From an uncultured Pseudomonadales bacterium (lineage in GTDB: Bacteria; Pseudomonadota; Gammaproteobacteria; Pseudomonadales; Azotimanducaceae), in NCBI GenBank assembly GCA_937775265.1, contig CALKBV010000012.1, forward strand, positions 101,739 through 165,738: a DNA stretch of 64,000 nucleotides, read 5' to 3'. A model generated the notes under the pieces. That model searched no databases. It saw only the letters and a list, made by a program, of their open reading frames with translations, and was not told the DNA's origin. Numbering within the stretch: position 1 is the stretch's first letter; each line of letters starts with the position of its first letter. Positions 35,973 to 46,551 of this stretch are shown here, piece by piece. The translations under genes were made by a program, and so were the position numbers.

Positions 35973-36584
35973 ATGCAAGTAGTCTGCCTTGACCTGGAAG
36001 GGGTCCTCGTTCCCGAAATCTGGATTAAATTTGCGGAGAAGACCGGTATAGATGCCCTGAAAGCCACGACACGGGATATACCTGACTACGACGAGTTGAT
36101 GCAGCAGCGTCTCAGGCTTCTTGACGAGAATAATCTGGATCTGGCTGCCATCCAGGCAGTTATCGCAGAGCTTTCTCCGATGCCAGGCGCTCGAGAATTT
36201 CTTGACAGTCTGCGAGAGAAGTTTCAGGTCATTATCCTCTCTGATACTTTTTATGAATTCGCCAGGCCTTTAATGGCTCAATTGGCGTGGCCGACGTTGT
36301 TTTGTCATAAGCTCGAAGTGTCTGGGGATGGTCGCGTGACAGATTACCTGCTTCGCCAGAAAGACCCGAAGCGTCAGTCGGTGAAAGCGCTGAAACAGCT
36401 GAAATATACGGTATTTGCGGCGGGTGATTCCTATAACGACACCACTATGCTGGAAGAGGCAGACGCAGGTTTCCTGTTTCGGGCGCCGCAAAATGTCATC
36501 GATGAGTTCCCGCAGTACAAGGTGACAACCGAGTATACGGAGCTGGCCGGTTTTTTCGATAAGGCCGCCCTGAACGCGACCTAA
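35973..36584 (+). CDS. thrH: Bifunctional phosphoserine phosphatase/homoserine phosphotransferase ThrH
   Basis: A 203-residue HAD phosphatase of the ThrH type known from Pseudomonas. It starts MQVVCLDLEGVLVPEIWIKF, with the nucleophile aspartate at residue 7; ThrH has Glu9 in place of the second aspartate of ordinary HAD enzymes, as seen here (DLEG). Motif II is IILSDTFYEF (about residue 87) and motif III is AGDSYNDTTML (about 150). It hydrolyses phosphoserine and can transfer the phosphate to homoserine, linking serine and threonine synthesis. Ninety-six bases separate it from cysB. Confidence 0.92.
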   Translation: MQVVCLDLEGVLVPEIWIKFAEKTGIDALKATTRDIPDYDELMQQRLRLLDENNLDLAAIQAVIAELSPMPGAREFLDSLREKFQVIILSDTFYEFARPLMAQLAWPTLFCHKLEVSGDGRVTDYLLRQKDPKRQSVKALKQLKYTVFAAGDSYNDTTMLEEADAGFLFRAPQNVIDEFPQYKVTTEYTELAGFFDKAALNAT

Positions 36585-36640
36585 CAGGACTCAGGTATTG
36601 TCGCGTGCCGCGACGCCCGAACTAAAGCGGGAAAAAATGA

Positions 36641-37081
36641 TTAGTTGTCTCTGGGTGCCAGTCGAAAAAGGTAGGTTTCGTCGACACTCTCGTTTCTGGG
36701 TCGATTGCCATATTTTGATTCCCAGGCCTGGGCGAAGGTCTCGAATACGGTAGCATCGGTAACTCTGATTGCGCGAAGCTCAAATATTTCCTCACCTATT
36801 TTTAATCGGATGTCCGGGTTACCGGCAATGTTCTCTACCCACTGCGCTCGATTATCACCGGCAAAGACGTGCGGCGCGCCACCGACCTCGGCTATCCAGA
36901 GGTTGACGGAGTAGGGCGCTTCATCTGTTGATTCCAGTTGCACAATTTCGGTAGCTGTGAGTTCACTCCAATGCGCCGGCAATGGTGAAACTGTTCCCTC
37001 TAATTCGCCCCCGGCAATTGGCAGGTATTCAGAGCAGGCCGACAGTGCCAGCAAAAGGATCAGGGCTAGTGTGTGCATCAT
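36641..37081 (-). CDS. Lipoprotein with a PNPOx/DDN-like beta-barrel domain
   Basis: A 146-residue predicted lipoprotein. The lipobox LALSAC puts the acylated cysteine near residue 16. The rest reads like a small split-barrel of the pyridoxamine-phosphate-oxidase/deazaflavin nitroreductase type: YSVNLWIAEVGGAPHVFAG near residue 57, WVENIAGNPDIRLKIGEE near residue 81 and a final FRLAPR strand. That fold call is by eye. A secreted lipidated version is unusual for this normally cytoplasmic fold, and no cofactor-binding residues are certain. It begins one base after the lytic transglycosylase stop, with AAAGGA upstream, so the two share a transcript. Confidence 0.6.
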   Translation of the reverse strand: MMHTLALILLLALSACSEYLPIAGGELEGTVSPLPAHWSELTATEIVQLESTDEAPYSVNLWIAEVGGAPHVFAGDNRAQWVENIAGNPDIRLKIGEEIFELRAIRVTDATVFETFAQAWESKYGNRPRNESVDETYLFRLAPRDN

Positions 37082-37082
37082 G

Positions 37083-37721
37083 CTATTCCTTTGTGTAACC
37101 AGTTATTCTGAAATCATGGTAAGCCTTGATGACCTTTTTAACATAGCGCGGGGTTTCTGCATTTGGCGGTATGCCATTATACCGCTCTACAGCGGTCGGG
37201 CCGGCATTGTAAGCGGCAATCACCAGCGTCATATTGTTATCAAATCGCGTCATAAGTTCGCTGATGTATTTCACCCCACCATGGATATTTTCCCTGGGAT
37301 TATACCGGTCTATGACATCGAGATCCCTCGCCGTACCGGGCATAAGCTGCATAAGCCCCGTTGCCCCTGAGTGGGAAACGGCGTCAGGTCTGAAACTTGA
37401 CTCGACCTGAATAATGGCTTCAACCAGGGCTGGGTCTACCATGTACTTTCTGCTGGCGTTGCGAATATGCGTTTTGAATTCCGCTGGGCTACCGCGGTCA
37501 AACGGTCGATCTGCGAGGAAGTCGCCTGCGTTAGTCAACGTATCCCGTTTTGTCAGCAGGACATACCCGGCAATAGGGCGATCGCTTATCATCCGCTCGC
37601 CATTTGGGCCCTCCTGAAGATACAGTTCTGCTTGAACAGCAGCAGAGAAACATAGCGAAACTTTGACCAACGTCTTAAGTAACGATGCAAATTTCCTTAA
37701 CTGAAACAGTTTTAGAGCCAT
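37083..37721 (-). CDS. Lytic transglycosylase, SLT domain
   Basis: A 212-residue exported murein lytic transglycosylase. The signal peptide or anchor covers about residues 1-30. A short DUF4124-like segment (ELYLQEGPNGERMISDRP) follows. The SLT domain runs from about residue 95, with the catalytic glutamate in IIQVESSFRPDAVS, then GATGLMQLMPGTA, NIHGGVKYI and VIAAYNAGPTAV. It cleaves peptidoglycan to anhydromuramyl products. The lipoprotein gene follows it directly. Family membership is clear, but assignment to a named Mlt or Slt class is not. Confidence 0.9.
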   Translation of the reverse strand: MALKLFQLRKFASLLKTLVKVSLCFSAAVQAELYLQEGPNGERMISDRPIAGYVLLTKRDTLTNAGDFLADRPFDRGSPAEFKTHIRNASRKYMVDPALVEAIIQVESSFRPDAVSHSGATGLMQLMPGTARDLDVIDRYNPRENIHGGVKYISELMTRFDNNMTLVIAAYNAGPTAVERYNGIPPNAETPRYVKKVIKAYHDFRITGYTKE

Positions 37722-37795
37722 CGGTGAGGCTTTGATATGATGGGCCGCAAATTTTAACCAGCTTTGCCGTTAAAGCAAATGAATAAGGATTGATG

Positions 37796-38293
37796 ATGGA
37801 TTATGTTCTTCCCGATTTGTGTGATGAATACCCTGAGCTGGTGCGGGTTGTAAGCCCGATGTTTAGGAATTTCGGTGCCATATCTTCCTTTGGCGGCGTC
37901 ATCACGACGATCAAGTGTCACGAGGATAACTCCCTGGTCGCAGATGCTGTCACTGAAGAGGGTAAAGGACGAGTACTGGTAGTTGATGGGGCCGGTTCCC
38001 TTCGCTGCGGTTTACTTGGCGACAACCTTGCCCTGAAGGCGGCTAACAATGGTTGGGCTGGCATTGTCGTTTATGGGTGTGTGCGCGATGTTGATGCGCT
38101 GGCCATCATTGGCCTCGGTATCCAGGCTATTAATGCGAACCCCTTAAAAAGCGTCAAACGAGGTATCGGTATACGGGACGAGGTCGTGGTGATCGGCGGG
38201 GTCAATTTCGTTCCTGGGGAATACACCTATGCGGACAATAATGGGGTGATTGCTTCAGCCAGCCCGCTGTCTATGCCTGAAACCTGTACCTGA
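37796..38293 (+). CDS. rraA: Ribonuclease E activity regulator RraA
   Basis: A 165-residue RraA-family protein, which binds and inhibits RNase E or, in related proteins, acts as a 4-hydroxy-4-methyl-2-oxoglutarate aldolase. Family blocks are [19 protein letters not shown] near residue 22, [19 protein letters not shown] near residue 64 and GCVRDVDAL near residue 97, with the arginine and aspartate that the aldolases use for metal and substrate. The second ATG of an ATG-ATG pair was chosen because AAGGA lies six bases upstream of it. It is convergent with the acetyltransferase fusion gene. Confidence 0.93.
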   Translation: MDYVLPDLCDEYPELVRVVSPMFRNFGAISSFGGVITTIKCHEDNSLVADAVTEEGKGRVLVVDGAGSLRCGLLGDNLALKAANNGWAGIVVYGCVRDVDALAIIGLGIQAINANPLKSVKRGIGIRDEVVVIGGVNFVPGEYTYADNNGVIASASPLSMPETCT

Positions 38294-38309
38294 AACCTCG
38301 GGGAAGAGT

Positions 38310-39764
38310 CTAGAGGCTGAGTTGTCTGAGGTTAGAGTCCAGCAGGCCTGACTCCCAGCTCGCCGTAAACTGGCGATCAAGATGATTACACACTGTAATA
38401 TCCTGAAAGCGGGCTGTCCCCGAATAAGTGTTGTGTTCGCCACGATAGACGACCCCCTGGCCATCAACCAAAACATACTCGTGATGCTGTTGCCGCATCT
38501 CGGGGTCTACGATCTTGATCCTGATTGAAGAGGGTAGTTTTCTAGCGATATTAAGCAGCGCATGGCCGTTTTTGATCATGCGATGTGGATTAAAAACCAG
38601 TATCTCGATCTTCGTAAACTTGTTCCTTCTGCCCAACTCGGAACAGATTGTCATCAAATCACCATGATCAAACAAATCGTGTGACAGCAACGGCGAATAT
38701 ATTCGGATGTTTCGTTTAGCCTGGCCTGTCATGTTGAGAATGACGTTCCTGAAGTCAGATTCACTTCGTAATTGAATCAGTTGCTTGTCATGGCCCAGTT
38801 TGTAAGTAACATCACTGTCCATGGCAGCGCCACCGTCTGAGCGCGTTTCGACACTCCTGTCTTCAGGTTCCAGGATTAATAGAAAGCGAGAGGTGTTGGG
38901 ATCCACTCGAAATCCGGCTTTGACAAGAAAGTCGTTCGTCTTACCTGCAAATTCACGATGAGCAAAAACCTGGGTCAGTGAAAAGCGTCTGGCGCGTTGA
39001 ATGGCAAGTTCCAGCAGACTGGTATCGACACCCGGGTGACTGTGGTCTTCAAGTATCCCGAAACGGGAAATGATGCCTTCAGGCGTCATTCGAATGAGTC
39101 CGATGACGTGATCATCGTCGTTTGTGGCAATCCAGTGGATGGCAGAATCGTCCAGATCATCGGAATCCTTATAATCTGGCTGCTTTTGTTCTGTTTGGAA
39201 TATTTGACGTCTGATCCTGCGCAGAGTGCTCGACTTTTCCACCCAGAGTACTTCGGATGTGTCGAAGGATTTCACGTCCACTTTAAGCGTGGACGCCACC
39301 ATTAGTCGTCGCTGGACGTTGTCGTCAGGCGGCGTAAGGGTCTGCGTCATCCGATAGTGGGGGATGCCGGCTTCCTGAAATTCGTCGCCCTGGGCGACGA
39401 ATCCCGCTCTTTCATAGAAGCCGAGCGCGTGGCTTTGTGCATTAAGGAATACACGGCTAAAACCCAGATGGCGGGCTTTCTCAACAGCCTTCTCCAGTAG
39501 CGCCGCGCCTACGCCAAATTTTCGGTAGTGTGAAAGTACCGCCATTCGGCCAACCTGGCCATCTGGCAATAATCGAGCAGTGCCAATGGGGACATCTTTT
39601 GTATCGGTTGCCAGCCAGTGCCAGCTATCTTCGTCCTTACCATCCCACTCTTCATCTTTAGGGACTTTTTGCTCGACGATAAAGACGAGGCGTCGTATGT
39701 TGGACAACTGTTTGCCGTCAGTTTGCCAATCGGCCTCTCGGGTATTGAATTGCCTGAGTTCCAC
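38310..39764 (-). CDS. Tandem GNAT acetyltransferase fused to a PLD-like domain
   Basis: A 484-residue three-part protein. Residues 1 to about 148 are a normal GNAT domain (ARLLPDGQVGRMAVLSHYRK, then GVGAALLEKAVEKAR, and LGFYERAGF). Residues about 155-305 are a second, diverged GNAT unit (HWIATNDDDHVIGLIRM). Residues about 325-484 resemble a single phospholipase D-like fold (DUF7931-type), with NIRIYSPLLSHDLFDHG and HHEYVLVDGQGVVYRGE, where the HxK motif reads HxE. GTG start with AAAGGA close upstream; an earlier start would overlap roxA by about 120 bases. In Pseudomonas I recall the acetyltransferase and the DUF7931 part as separate genes at this locus. Substrate unknown. Confidence 0.75.
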   Translation of the reverse strand: MELRQFNTREADWQTDGKQLSNIRRLVFIVEQKVPKDEEWDGKDEDSWHWLATDTKDVPIGTARLLPDGQVGRMAVLSHYRKFGVGAALLEKAVEKARHLGFSRVFLNAQSHALGFYERAGFVAQGDEFQEAGIPHYRMTQTLTPPDDNVQRRLMVASTLKVDVKSFDTSEVLWVEKSSTLRRIRRQIFQTEQKQPDYKDSDDLDDSAIHWIATNDDDHVIGLIRMTPEGIISRFGILEDHSHPGVDTSLLELAIQRARRFSLTQVFAHREFAGKTNDFLVKAGFRVDPNTSRFLLILEPEDRSVETRSDGGAAMDSDVTYKLGHDKQLIQLRSESDFRNVILNMTGQAKRNIRIYSPLLSHDLFDHGDLMTICSELGRRNKFTKIEILVFNPHRMIKNGHALLNIARKLPSSIRIKIVDPEMRQQHHEYVLVDGQGVVYRGEHNTYSGTARFQDITVCNHLDRQFTASWESGLLDSNLRQLSL

Positions 39765-39810
39765 GGATCCTTTCGAATAATCTGCTCTGTCAAGACTATG
39801 GTAGAGCGGA

Positions 39811-40892
39811 TTAGACCACCGCGCCAGCGCATAAGAGTGATTGCAGGCAATCCATGCCTTCGCTGCTAGCGCGGTAGCCTGTTTGCAGTTCTCGTGCGCT
39901 ACATAACGTAACCACCCAGGCTTCATCATCATTGGTCAAATGAAATGCGTCACCGTTAACGAAGAAATAGAACATCTGGCCGACTCGTGCGTAGCTCATT
40001 CGGGAAGGAAGCGATACTGAGAGGCTCATACCATTGGTGCATTTTCGAGCATCGTCGGGGAAAAGTAATTCTGGCTCACGTAACCGTGTGACGTAACAGC
40101 CGTACCATCGTTGCAATGTGGCAGGGCTAAATAGCCGCGAAACCTCATCAAATAACTCATCTGCGATCGCCGCTGGCAGACCACTGTCCGCGCCATACAA
40201 TTGATTATTCATTGGAATGTTCTCTGCCAAACCTTCAATCATGAACTCAGAAAGATCGGCCAGCAGTTCAGTGGGAGTGGGGTTTCGAATACCGATTGAA
40301 AGCGTCATCGACAACCCATCGCATATCCCAAAATGGCCGACGCCTGGTGGCAGGTAAAGAACATCTCCAGGCGCCAGGTCATACGTCTGGGTCGCTTTGA
40401 ATTCCTTAAGCAAACGGACTTCCTGGTTGTCATCCAGGTCACTTTCGATATGGCCGCCGTCATCCAGTTGCCAGCGTTTTTTGCCTTGGTGTTGCAGGAG
40501 GAAAACATCGTACTGATCAAAGTGGGCACCGCAGGTAGCGCCGGTACCACCGACCGTTGCCATGACATCGTCTACCTGCCAAGCGGGGATGAAGTGAAAC
40601 TGGTCTCGAAGCAACGATTCCGTAGAATCCAAATGTTGTTCCAGGCATTGAACCAGTAGCAGGTGATTTTCTGGCACAAACCCATCGGAATCTCCGGAGT
40701 TTTCGAATGGGCCAAGGAACAGTTCGTGGTTGGCGTTGATCATTCTGGATTCAACCAGTTCGCTAAGGGTTAGCTGGCAGACATCGTTGATGGCAATTGG
40801 GTAGGCTGAAAAATCTATCGCGTTTCGAAACACGCATGCCTGCTTGCGCCAATAACGCGCCTGGAAATCAGTTAAGCGTTCGCCCTGCAGCA

Positions 40893-40893
<1 letters not shown>
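39811..40893 (-). CDS. roxA: Ribosomal oxygenase RoxA (ribosomal protein uL16 arginine hydroxylase)
   Basis: A 360-residue JmjC-like 2-oxoglutarate/Fe(II) oxygenase of the YcfD/RoxA type, which hydroxylates an arginine of ribosomal protein L16. The iron-binding HxD is in CGAHFDQYDVFLLQ (about residue 120) and the distal histidine in LPPGVGHFG (about 180). The lysine-tryptophan QGKKRWQLD between them is typical. A C-terminal winged-helix dimer region follows. The ATG overlaps the purB stop as TGATG, indicating translational coupling, and the purB-roxA order is conserved in pseudomonads. Confidence 0.88.
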
Positions 40894-42284
<1,391 letters not shown>

Positions 42285-42303
42285 TTATAGGTATTAATTT
42301 AAT

Positions 42304-42939
42304 TCAACTAATAATTTCTGAAACTCGGTCAATTGCGCTGAGGAGCTTGCCACGCCCCAGAAGCCACTGGCTTCGCCGACCATCTAGTTGATGCCAGAGA
42401 ACCGCCGAGCGAATAGCTGCCAATAGTAGTGCCCTGATCCGGGAGGTGTTCATTGTATTGGCCAGGTGTTTCTGTTGTCCCTGGATTCGGATTCTGGGTT
42501 GTACAGTGCCTGCGGTCTCTTCATAGAGTCTGGATAATCTTGAAATGATGTCTTCATCGGTTACGGTAAGTTCATTCAGATGCCGATGCTCCTGGATTGC
42601 ACTAATTCCTGCACCCAAGGACCTCATCAGTTTAGGTGTCCGGCGTAGGCGCTGTCCGAGTGACAGTACATCCATGACATAACGGACAGTCTCGCTATGT
42701 TCGCCGATTTTTAACTCACCTAGTATCTCGGATACCAGCCGAAGGCCGGTTCGCGCGCCATTGCCACCTTTGTAGACGTCCAGGGTTTCATTTGGATTTG
42801 TGACAAAAATACTTTCAAGGCAACCCGCTAGATTATCCTGACTGACCATACCGGTTCTTGCGACACCTGCTACCAGGTAACAACTTTGTACCAGCCCCGC
42901 TAAAGCAAGGGCGCGCTCTTCTGTTTTTTGCAGTTTCAT
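42304..42939 (-). CDS. hflD: HflD family membrane-associated protein
   Basis: A 211-residue HflD homologue. In E. coli HflD is a peripheral inner-membrane protein that limits phage lambda CII, and it is always found next to mnmA and purB. The start [21 protein letters not shown] and the block [18 protein letters not shown] near residue 57 are family marks. Helices predominate throughout. Its ATG overlaps the mnmA stop by four bases, so the two are probably translated together. Its cellular role outside lambda biology is not settled. Confidence 0.92.
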   Translation of the reverse strand: MKLQKTEERALALAGLVQSCYLVAGVARTGMVSQDNLAGCLESIFVTNPNETLDVYKGGNGARTGLRLVSEILGELKIGEHSETVRYVMDVLSLGQRLRRTPKLMRSLGAGISAIQEHRHLNELTVTDEDIISRLSRLYEETAGTVQPRIRIQGQQKHLANTMNTSRIRALLLAAIRSAVLWHQLDGRRSQWLLGRGKLLSAIDRVSEIIS

Positions 42940-44048
42940 AGGGGATTATCCGTTGCAACGATGATACCGCCGCCGAGGCAGATGTCTCCATCATAGAAGC
43001 ATGCCCATTGACCTGGTGTCACCGCACGTTGTGGTTCGCTGAACTCAGCGGAGTAGCCGGCATCATTGCAATCAAGATGGCATAATTGGTCCGCCTGTCG
43101 GTATCGGGTTTTTACGCACAACTCAGTCGGTAAATCGGGTGACCTGCCAATCCATGAGATTTCCTTAAGATCCATGGACGAACAAAAAAGGGCAGGATTA
43201 TCGTTACCTTGTGCGACGATCAACCGATTGAAGTGCAGGTCTTTAGCTGCGACGTACCATGGTTGTTCTTTACTGCCTTTGAGGCCACCGATCCTGAGTC
43301 CCTGCCTTTGGCCGAGTGTGTGATACATCAGTCCATCGTGCTGACCGATCACCTGATCTTTGAGATCAACAATATCACCGGGATTGGCAGGTAGGTAGGT
43401 CTGCAGAAAATCCTTGAATCTTCTCTCGCCTATAAAGCAGATCCCGGTCGAATCTTTCTTGGAATGAACTGGCAGGTTGTTTTCTCGGGCAATGACCCTC
43501 ACATGATCTTTTTTCAAATCACCCAGTGGGAATATAACGTTACTGAATTGTTCAGAGGTCACGGATTGCAGGAAGTAACTCTGATCTTTGTTTCTGTCCT
43601 CGGCTTTCATCAGGCGCTGGCAACCATCAATTGTTTCGAGCCGGGCATAATGGCCCGTTGCGACCAGGTCAGCGCCGAGTACTTCCGCATACCGGGCGAA
43701 GACATTAAACTTTATTTCGCGGTTACACAGCACATCCGGGTTTGGGGTTCTGCCAAGTCGATACTCTTCAAGAAAATGGGAAAAGACATTGTCCCAGTAT
43801 TCCGCGGCGAAATTTGCCTCGTGAAGTTTAATGCCCAGTTCCTGGCATACCGCCTTGGCATCTGCGAGATCTTCCATCGCGGTACAGTAATCCGTCCCGT
43901 CATCTTCATCCCAGTTCTTCATGAAAAGGCCCTCTACCCGGTAGCCTTTTTTAAGGCAAAGCAGCGCAGTGACCGAAGAATCGACGCCACCGGACATACC
44001 AACAATAACCCTGGTATCGGCGGGGTAGGGTGAAGAGTTTCCTTTCAT
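42936..44048 (-). CDS. mnmA: tRNA-specific 2-thiouridylase MnmA
   Basis: A 370-residue enzyme that thiolates U34 of tRNA Lys, Glu and Gln. The PP-loop [11 protein letters not shown] is near residue 16, the first catalytic cysteine is in [10 protein letters not shown] (about residue 104) and the second in [12 protein letters not shown] (about residue 203). The ATG chosen has TTAAGG five bases before it; a start eight codons earlier lacks such a site. It takes sulfur from the TusBCD-TusE relay, whose genes are also in this window (60.2-61.5 kb). It is the first gene of mnmA-hflD-purB-roxA. Confidence 0.95.
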   Translation of the reverse strand: MKGNSSPYPADTRVIVGMSGGVDSSVTALLCLKKGYRVEGLFMKNWDEDDGTDYCTAMEDLADAKAVCQELGIKLHEANFAAEYWDNVFSHFLEEYRLGRTPNPDVLCNREIKFNVFARYAEVLGADLVATGHYARLETIDGCQRLMKAEDRNKDQSYFLQSVTSEQFSNVIFPLGDLKKDHVRVIARENNLPVHSKKDSTGICFIGERRFKDFLQTYLPANPGDIVDLKDQVIGQHDGLMYHTLGQRQGLRIGGLKGSKEQPWYVAAKDLHFNRLIVAQGNDNPALFCSSMDLKEISWIGRSPDLPTELCVKTRYRQADQLCHLDCNDAGYSAEFSEPQRAVTPGQWACFYDGDICLGGGIIVATDNPL

Positions 44049-44462
44049 GACAGCCTTAAGGTAACAAAGCAAAGATGCTAGTGAATCCGCATTTTACTCC
44101 ATTTTGAGCTCAGGTTGTGGCTTAGGATAAAGGCGCTTATTAGGTATCTGAGGCTAATAGGCGGTGGATCATTACCGTATAGAGTAACGGGGCCAGTCTA
44201 CTCCGCGTCAGTTGCTGCCATTGTCTGAAAATTATCCCGAGTTTTCCAATTGGCGAAAGTCATTTTGTAGTGACGTCACCTGGTTCATCGATGGTGATAC
44301 AGTTGCTGAGTTAAGTGCTATCTGTGTATAAGAAACTGACCGGGTGACGGAGTAAGCCGTCAAGAACTTATCGTTCCGTTGTACAATAGTTGCTACTGTA
44401 ATATTTTGAGGCCAGTTCAGTGGGTCGATTGCAGTCCCGGAAACATTTAAAGTGCGAGCATT
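44049..44462. other. Divergent intergenic region between mnmA and moaC
   Basis: About 410 bases without a gene I can support. Promoters for mnmA (minus) and moaC (plus) should lie here. ATTTTA at 44091-44096 reads as a TAAAAT -10 candidate for mnmA, but its -35 is poor. TACAAT at 44382-44387 is a -10 candidate for moaC without a convincing -35. I looked for a molybdenum-cofactor leader RNA before moaC and could not recognise one. Confidence 0.35.
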
Positions 44463-44960
44463 ATGACAAATAAAACACCTGGTCATCAGCTGACCCATAT
44501 AGACGAGCAGGGACAGGCCAGAATGGTCGATGTCGGCGGTAAAGATGTTACTGAGCGGGTTGCCCTCGCATCGGCAACCGTGTCCATGCTGCCTGAAACG
44601 CTTGCGCTGGTTCTCAATGGGGAAGCCAAGAAAGGGGATGTGCTTGCCGTCGCACGAATAGCCGGTATCCAGGCTGCCAAGAAATGTTCTGACTTGATTC
44701 CCCTGTGCCACCCGCTAGCGCTGACTTCAGTAGAGGTCAACTTTGAGTGCGATGAAGCCTGCAGTCAGATTCGCATCTCGGCGAGGTGCAAGGTTGTTGC
44801 AAAAACGGGTGTGGAAATGGAAGCTCTGACCGCTGCCTCAATAGCAGCACTGACTATTTACGATATGTGCAAAGCAGTAGATCGGGGAATGGTGATCTCT
44901 GAAATAGTGCTGGACAGTAAGTCCGGCGGTAAATCCGGCGACTGGGTCAAGTCAGCGTGA
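44463..44960 (+). CDS. moaC: Cyclic pyranopterin monophosphate synthase MoaC
   Basis: A 165-residue MoaC, which completes the rearrangement of the MoaA product to cyclic pyranopterin monophosphate in molybdenum-cofactor synthesis. [19 protein letters not shown] at the start, [20 protein letters not shown] near residue 64 and [12 protein letters not shown] near residue 115 are the conserved substrate-pocket blocks. Length is normal. moaD overlaps its end as GTGA. moaA and moaB are not in the window. Confidence 0.96.
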   Translation: MTNKTPGHQLTHIDEQGQARMVDVGGKDVTERVALASATVSMLPETLALVLNGEAKKGDVLAVARIAGIQAAKKCSDLIPLCHPLALTSVEVNFECDEACSQIRISARCKVVAKTGVEMEALTAASIAALTIYDMCKAVDRGMVISEIVLDSKSGGKSGDWVKSA

Positions 44961-45211
44961 CTGTCAAAATCGTTTTTTTTGCCAGCCTGCGTGAGGTGCT
45001 GGGCGTGGATTCAGTCGACCTGCAGATTTCTGGTTCCTCCAGCGTATCAGCCCTCATCTCGCAACTGGCGAACCAACAATCGTCTGAGTGGCTTGGGATA
45101 CTGACTGCTGAAAACATTCGTATCGCCGTTAACCAGGATTTGATCAACGAAGATGTCGGTGTTGTTGATGGAGATGAAGTGGCGTTCTTTCCCCCGGTAA
45201 CAGGTGGTTAG
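44957..45211 (+). CDS. moaD: Molybdopterin synthase sulfur carrier subunit MoaD
   Basis: An 84-residue ubiquitin-fold sulfur carrier that ends in PPVTGG, the C-terminal Gly-Gly that is thiocarboxylated. [15 protein letters not shown] opens the fold. GTG start inside the moaC stop (GTGA overlap), indicating coupled translation. It forms the synthase with MoaE, which is encoded next. Confidence 0.95.
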   Translation: MTVKIVFFASLREVLGVDSVDLQISGSSSVSALISQLANQQSSEWLGILTAENIRIAVNQDLINEDVGVVDGDEVAFFPPVTGG

Positions 45212-45212
45212 A

Positions 45213-45668
45213 ATGGAAAAGAGAATCCAGGTCCAGGAAGAAACGTTCAATCTAAGGTCGGAGTATGACCATCTTCGATCAGTCAGTTTAAAAGTAGGTG
45301 CGGTCGTAACTTTTACCGGTACCGTCCGAGATCTCAACGAAGACGAATCGGTGCAGGTGCTCCACCTGGAACACTACCCAGGGATGACCGAACGAGCGCT
45401 CGACAAGATTATTGATGAGGCCGCCGAGAGGTGGGACGTTATTGCGGCAACGGTTATTCATCGCGTAGGAGATCTCTATCCAGGTGATGAAATTGTATTC
45501 GTTGGAATCGCTAGCCAGCATCGGGGAGACGCCTTTGCCGCCTGCTCTTTTGTGATGGATTATCTGAAAACACGCGCCACTTTCTGGAAGAAAGAAAAAA
45601 CAGAGAAAGGGGAGCGCTGGTTAACTACTCGAGAAAGTGATGAGGCAGCAGCTGATGCCTGGGGATAG
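45213..45668 (+). CDS. moaE: Molybdopterin synthase catalytic subunit MoaE
   Basis: A 151-residue MoaE, which moves sulfur from MoaD onto cyclic pyranopterin monophosphate. VVTFTGTVRDLNEDESVQ near residue 31, LEHYPGMTERALDKI near 52, IHRVGDLYPGDEIVFVG near 81 and the catalytic lysine block ATFWKKEKTEKGERW near 123 are clear. The ATG one base after the moaD stop has AGGTGG five bases upstream and is preferred over an earlier GTG inside moaD. Last gene of moaCDE. Confidence 0.95.
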   Translation: MEKRIQVQEETFNLRSEYDHLRSVSLKVGAVVTFTGTVRDLNEDESVQVLHLEHYPGMTERALDKIIDEAAERWDVIAATVIHRVGDLYPGDEIVFVGIASQHRGDAFAACSFVMDYLKTRATFWKKEKTEKGERWLTTRESDEAAADAWG

Positions 45669-45688
45669 TCTTAATAACCTGCAGCGTA

Positions 45689-45713
45689 GAAAAAAGAATT
45701 AACTAAAAGTTAA
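45689..45713 (-). terminator. Possible weak terminator at the end of rluE
   Basis: On the minus strand TTAACT and AGTTAA (45713-45708 and 45704-45699) form a 6-base stem with a 3-base loop, followed by a T-rich run (45695-45689). The stem is all A/T except one pair per arm, so it is weak. It overlaps the rluE stop and lies between convergent moaE and rluE. Confidence 0.35.
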
Positions 45714-46245
45714 TATGTTCCTTTCGGTATGCGCCAGGTGGTTGATCTTGCAAGGTCCACGGACCAATTCGGTGGCGAAATAATCTTAACGTGGGGAAGC
45801 CAACGGCTGCGGTCATTCTCCTGACCTGGCGATTCTTTCCTTCACGTATCGTTAATTCAAGCCAGCTGGTTGGTTTGGAGAGGCGTACACGGATGTCCGG
45901 CACTCTCTTCGGAAGAGGACACCTGATTCGTGATGCTGTTGCCGGTTTGGTCTGCCCGTCTTTCAGATTAACGCCTTCGGTGAGTCGCTTGATAGCACTA
46001 TCATTGATTTCACCTTCAACCTGCGCCCAGTAGGTCTTTTCCATTTTGAATTGGGGGTCGCTGATTCTGTTTTGAAGCTTACCGTTGTTTGTCAGTAACA
46101 GAAGCCCCTCAGAATCTTTGTCCAACCGTCCAGCAGGGTAGAACCCTTTTTCAGAAACATAGTCTGAAAGGTTGGGAGAGTCGCCTGAGAACTGGCTCAT
46201 GACTCCAAATGGCTTGTTTAAAAGGATCAGGTTATTGCCGGACAC
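45703..46245 (-). CDS. rluE: 23S rRNA pseudouridine synthase, RluE-like
   Basis: A 180-residue pseudouridine synthase of the RsuA/RluB/E/F family without an N-terminal S4 domain, which fits RluE (pseudouridine at 23S position 2457 in E. coli). ILLNKPFGVMSQFS at the start, GRLDKDSEGLLLLTNNG near residue 39 with the catalytic aspartate, TYWAQVEG near 71 and REGKNRQVRRM near 134 are the conserved motifs. In pseudomonads an rluE-like gene lies between mnmA and cspD, as here, except that moaCDE intervenes. Confidence 0.88.
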   Translation of the reverse strand: MSGNNLILLNKPFGVMSQFSGDSPNLSDYVSEKGFYPAGRLDKDSEGLLLLTNNGKLQNRISDPQFKMEKTYWAQVEGEINDSAIKRLTEGVNLKDGQTKPATASRIRCPLPKRVPDIRVRLSKPTSWLELTIREGKNRQVRRMTAAVGFPTLRLFRHRIGPWTLQDQPPGAYRKEHINF

Positions 46246-46275
46246 ACTTACGCCTTAAAAGGATTCCTGATGCGA

Positions 46276-46551
46276 CTACTCTGAGGCCGTAGGGGCTCCG
46301 GCAGAGTTTCCGTTCCCGTGTTCCTCGTGCCTGCCATCATCTTTCTGGTCCAGAAGGCTGACGTTGACCGCATGAGTGCCTTTTGGTCCATCAATCATCT
46401 CGAAGCTGACAGCTTGTCCTGCTTTTAATGTTTTATAACCGTCCATAACAATTGATGAGTAGTGAACAAAATAGTCTTCACTTTCATCTTCAGGGAGTAT
46501 GAAACCAAATCCCTTGGCATTGTTGAACCACTTAACTCGTCCCGTAGGCAT
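46276..46551 (-). CDS. cspD: Cold shock domain protein CspD
   Basis: A 91-residue protein: a cold-shock domain (residues 1-68; [18 protein letters not shown] with RNP1 KGFGFI, and DYFVHYSSI as RNP2-like VHY) with a low-complexity acidic and glycine-rich tail. CspD of E. coli inhibits replication and is degraded by Lon; its gene lies divergent to clpSA, as here. The ATG starting MPTGRVKWF was chosen because it fits the family and has GAGG eight bases upstream; the frame is open further but gives an unlikely extension. Confidence 0.9.
   Translation of the reverse strand: MPTGRVKWFNNAKGFGFILPEDESEDYFVHYSSIVMDGYKTLKAGQAVSFEMIDGPKGTHAVNVSLLDQKDDGRHEEHGNGNSAGAPTASE

Noticed and set aside
36600..36614. 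GTCGCG-TGC-CGCGAC hairpin between thrH and the lipoprotein gene
   Set aside because: Strong stem but no T-run on either strand; not enough for a terminator call.
43464..44033. 189-codon open frame antisense to mnmA
   Set aside because: Shadow of mnmA.
44049..44462. Possible molybdenum-cofactor leader RNA before moaC
   Set aside because: I could not recognise the conserved core; the region is described only as a gap.
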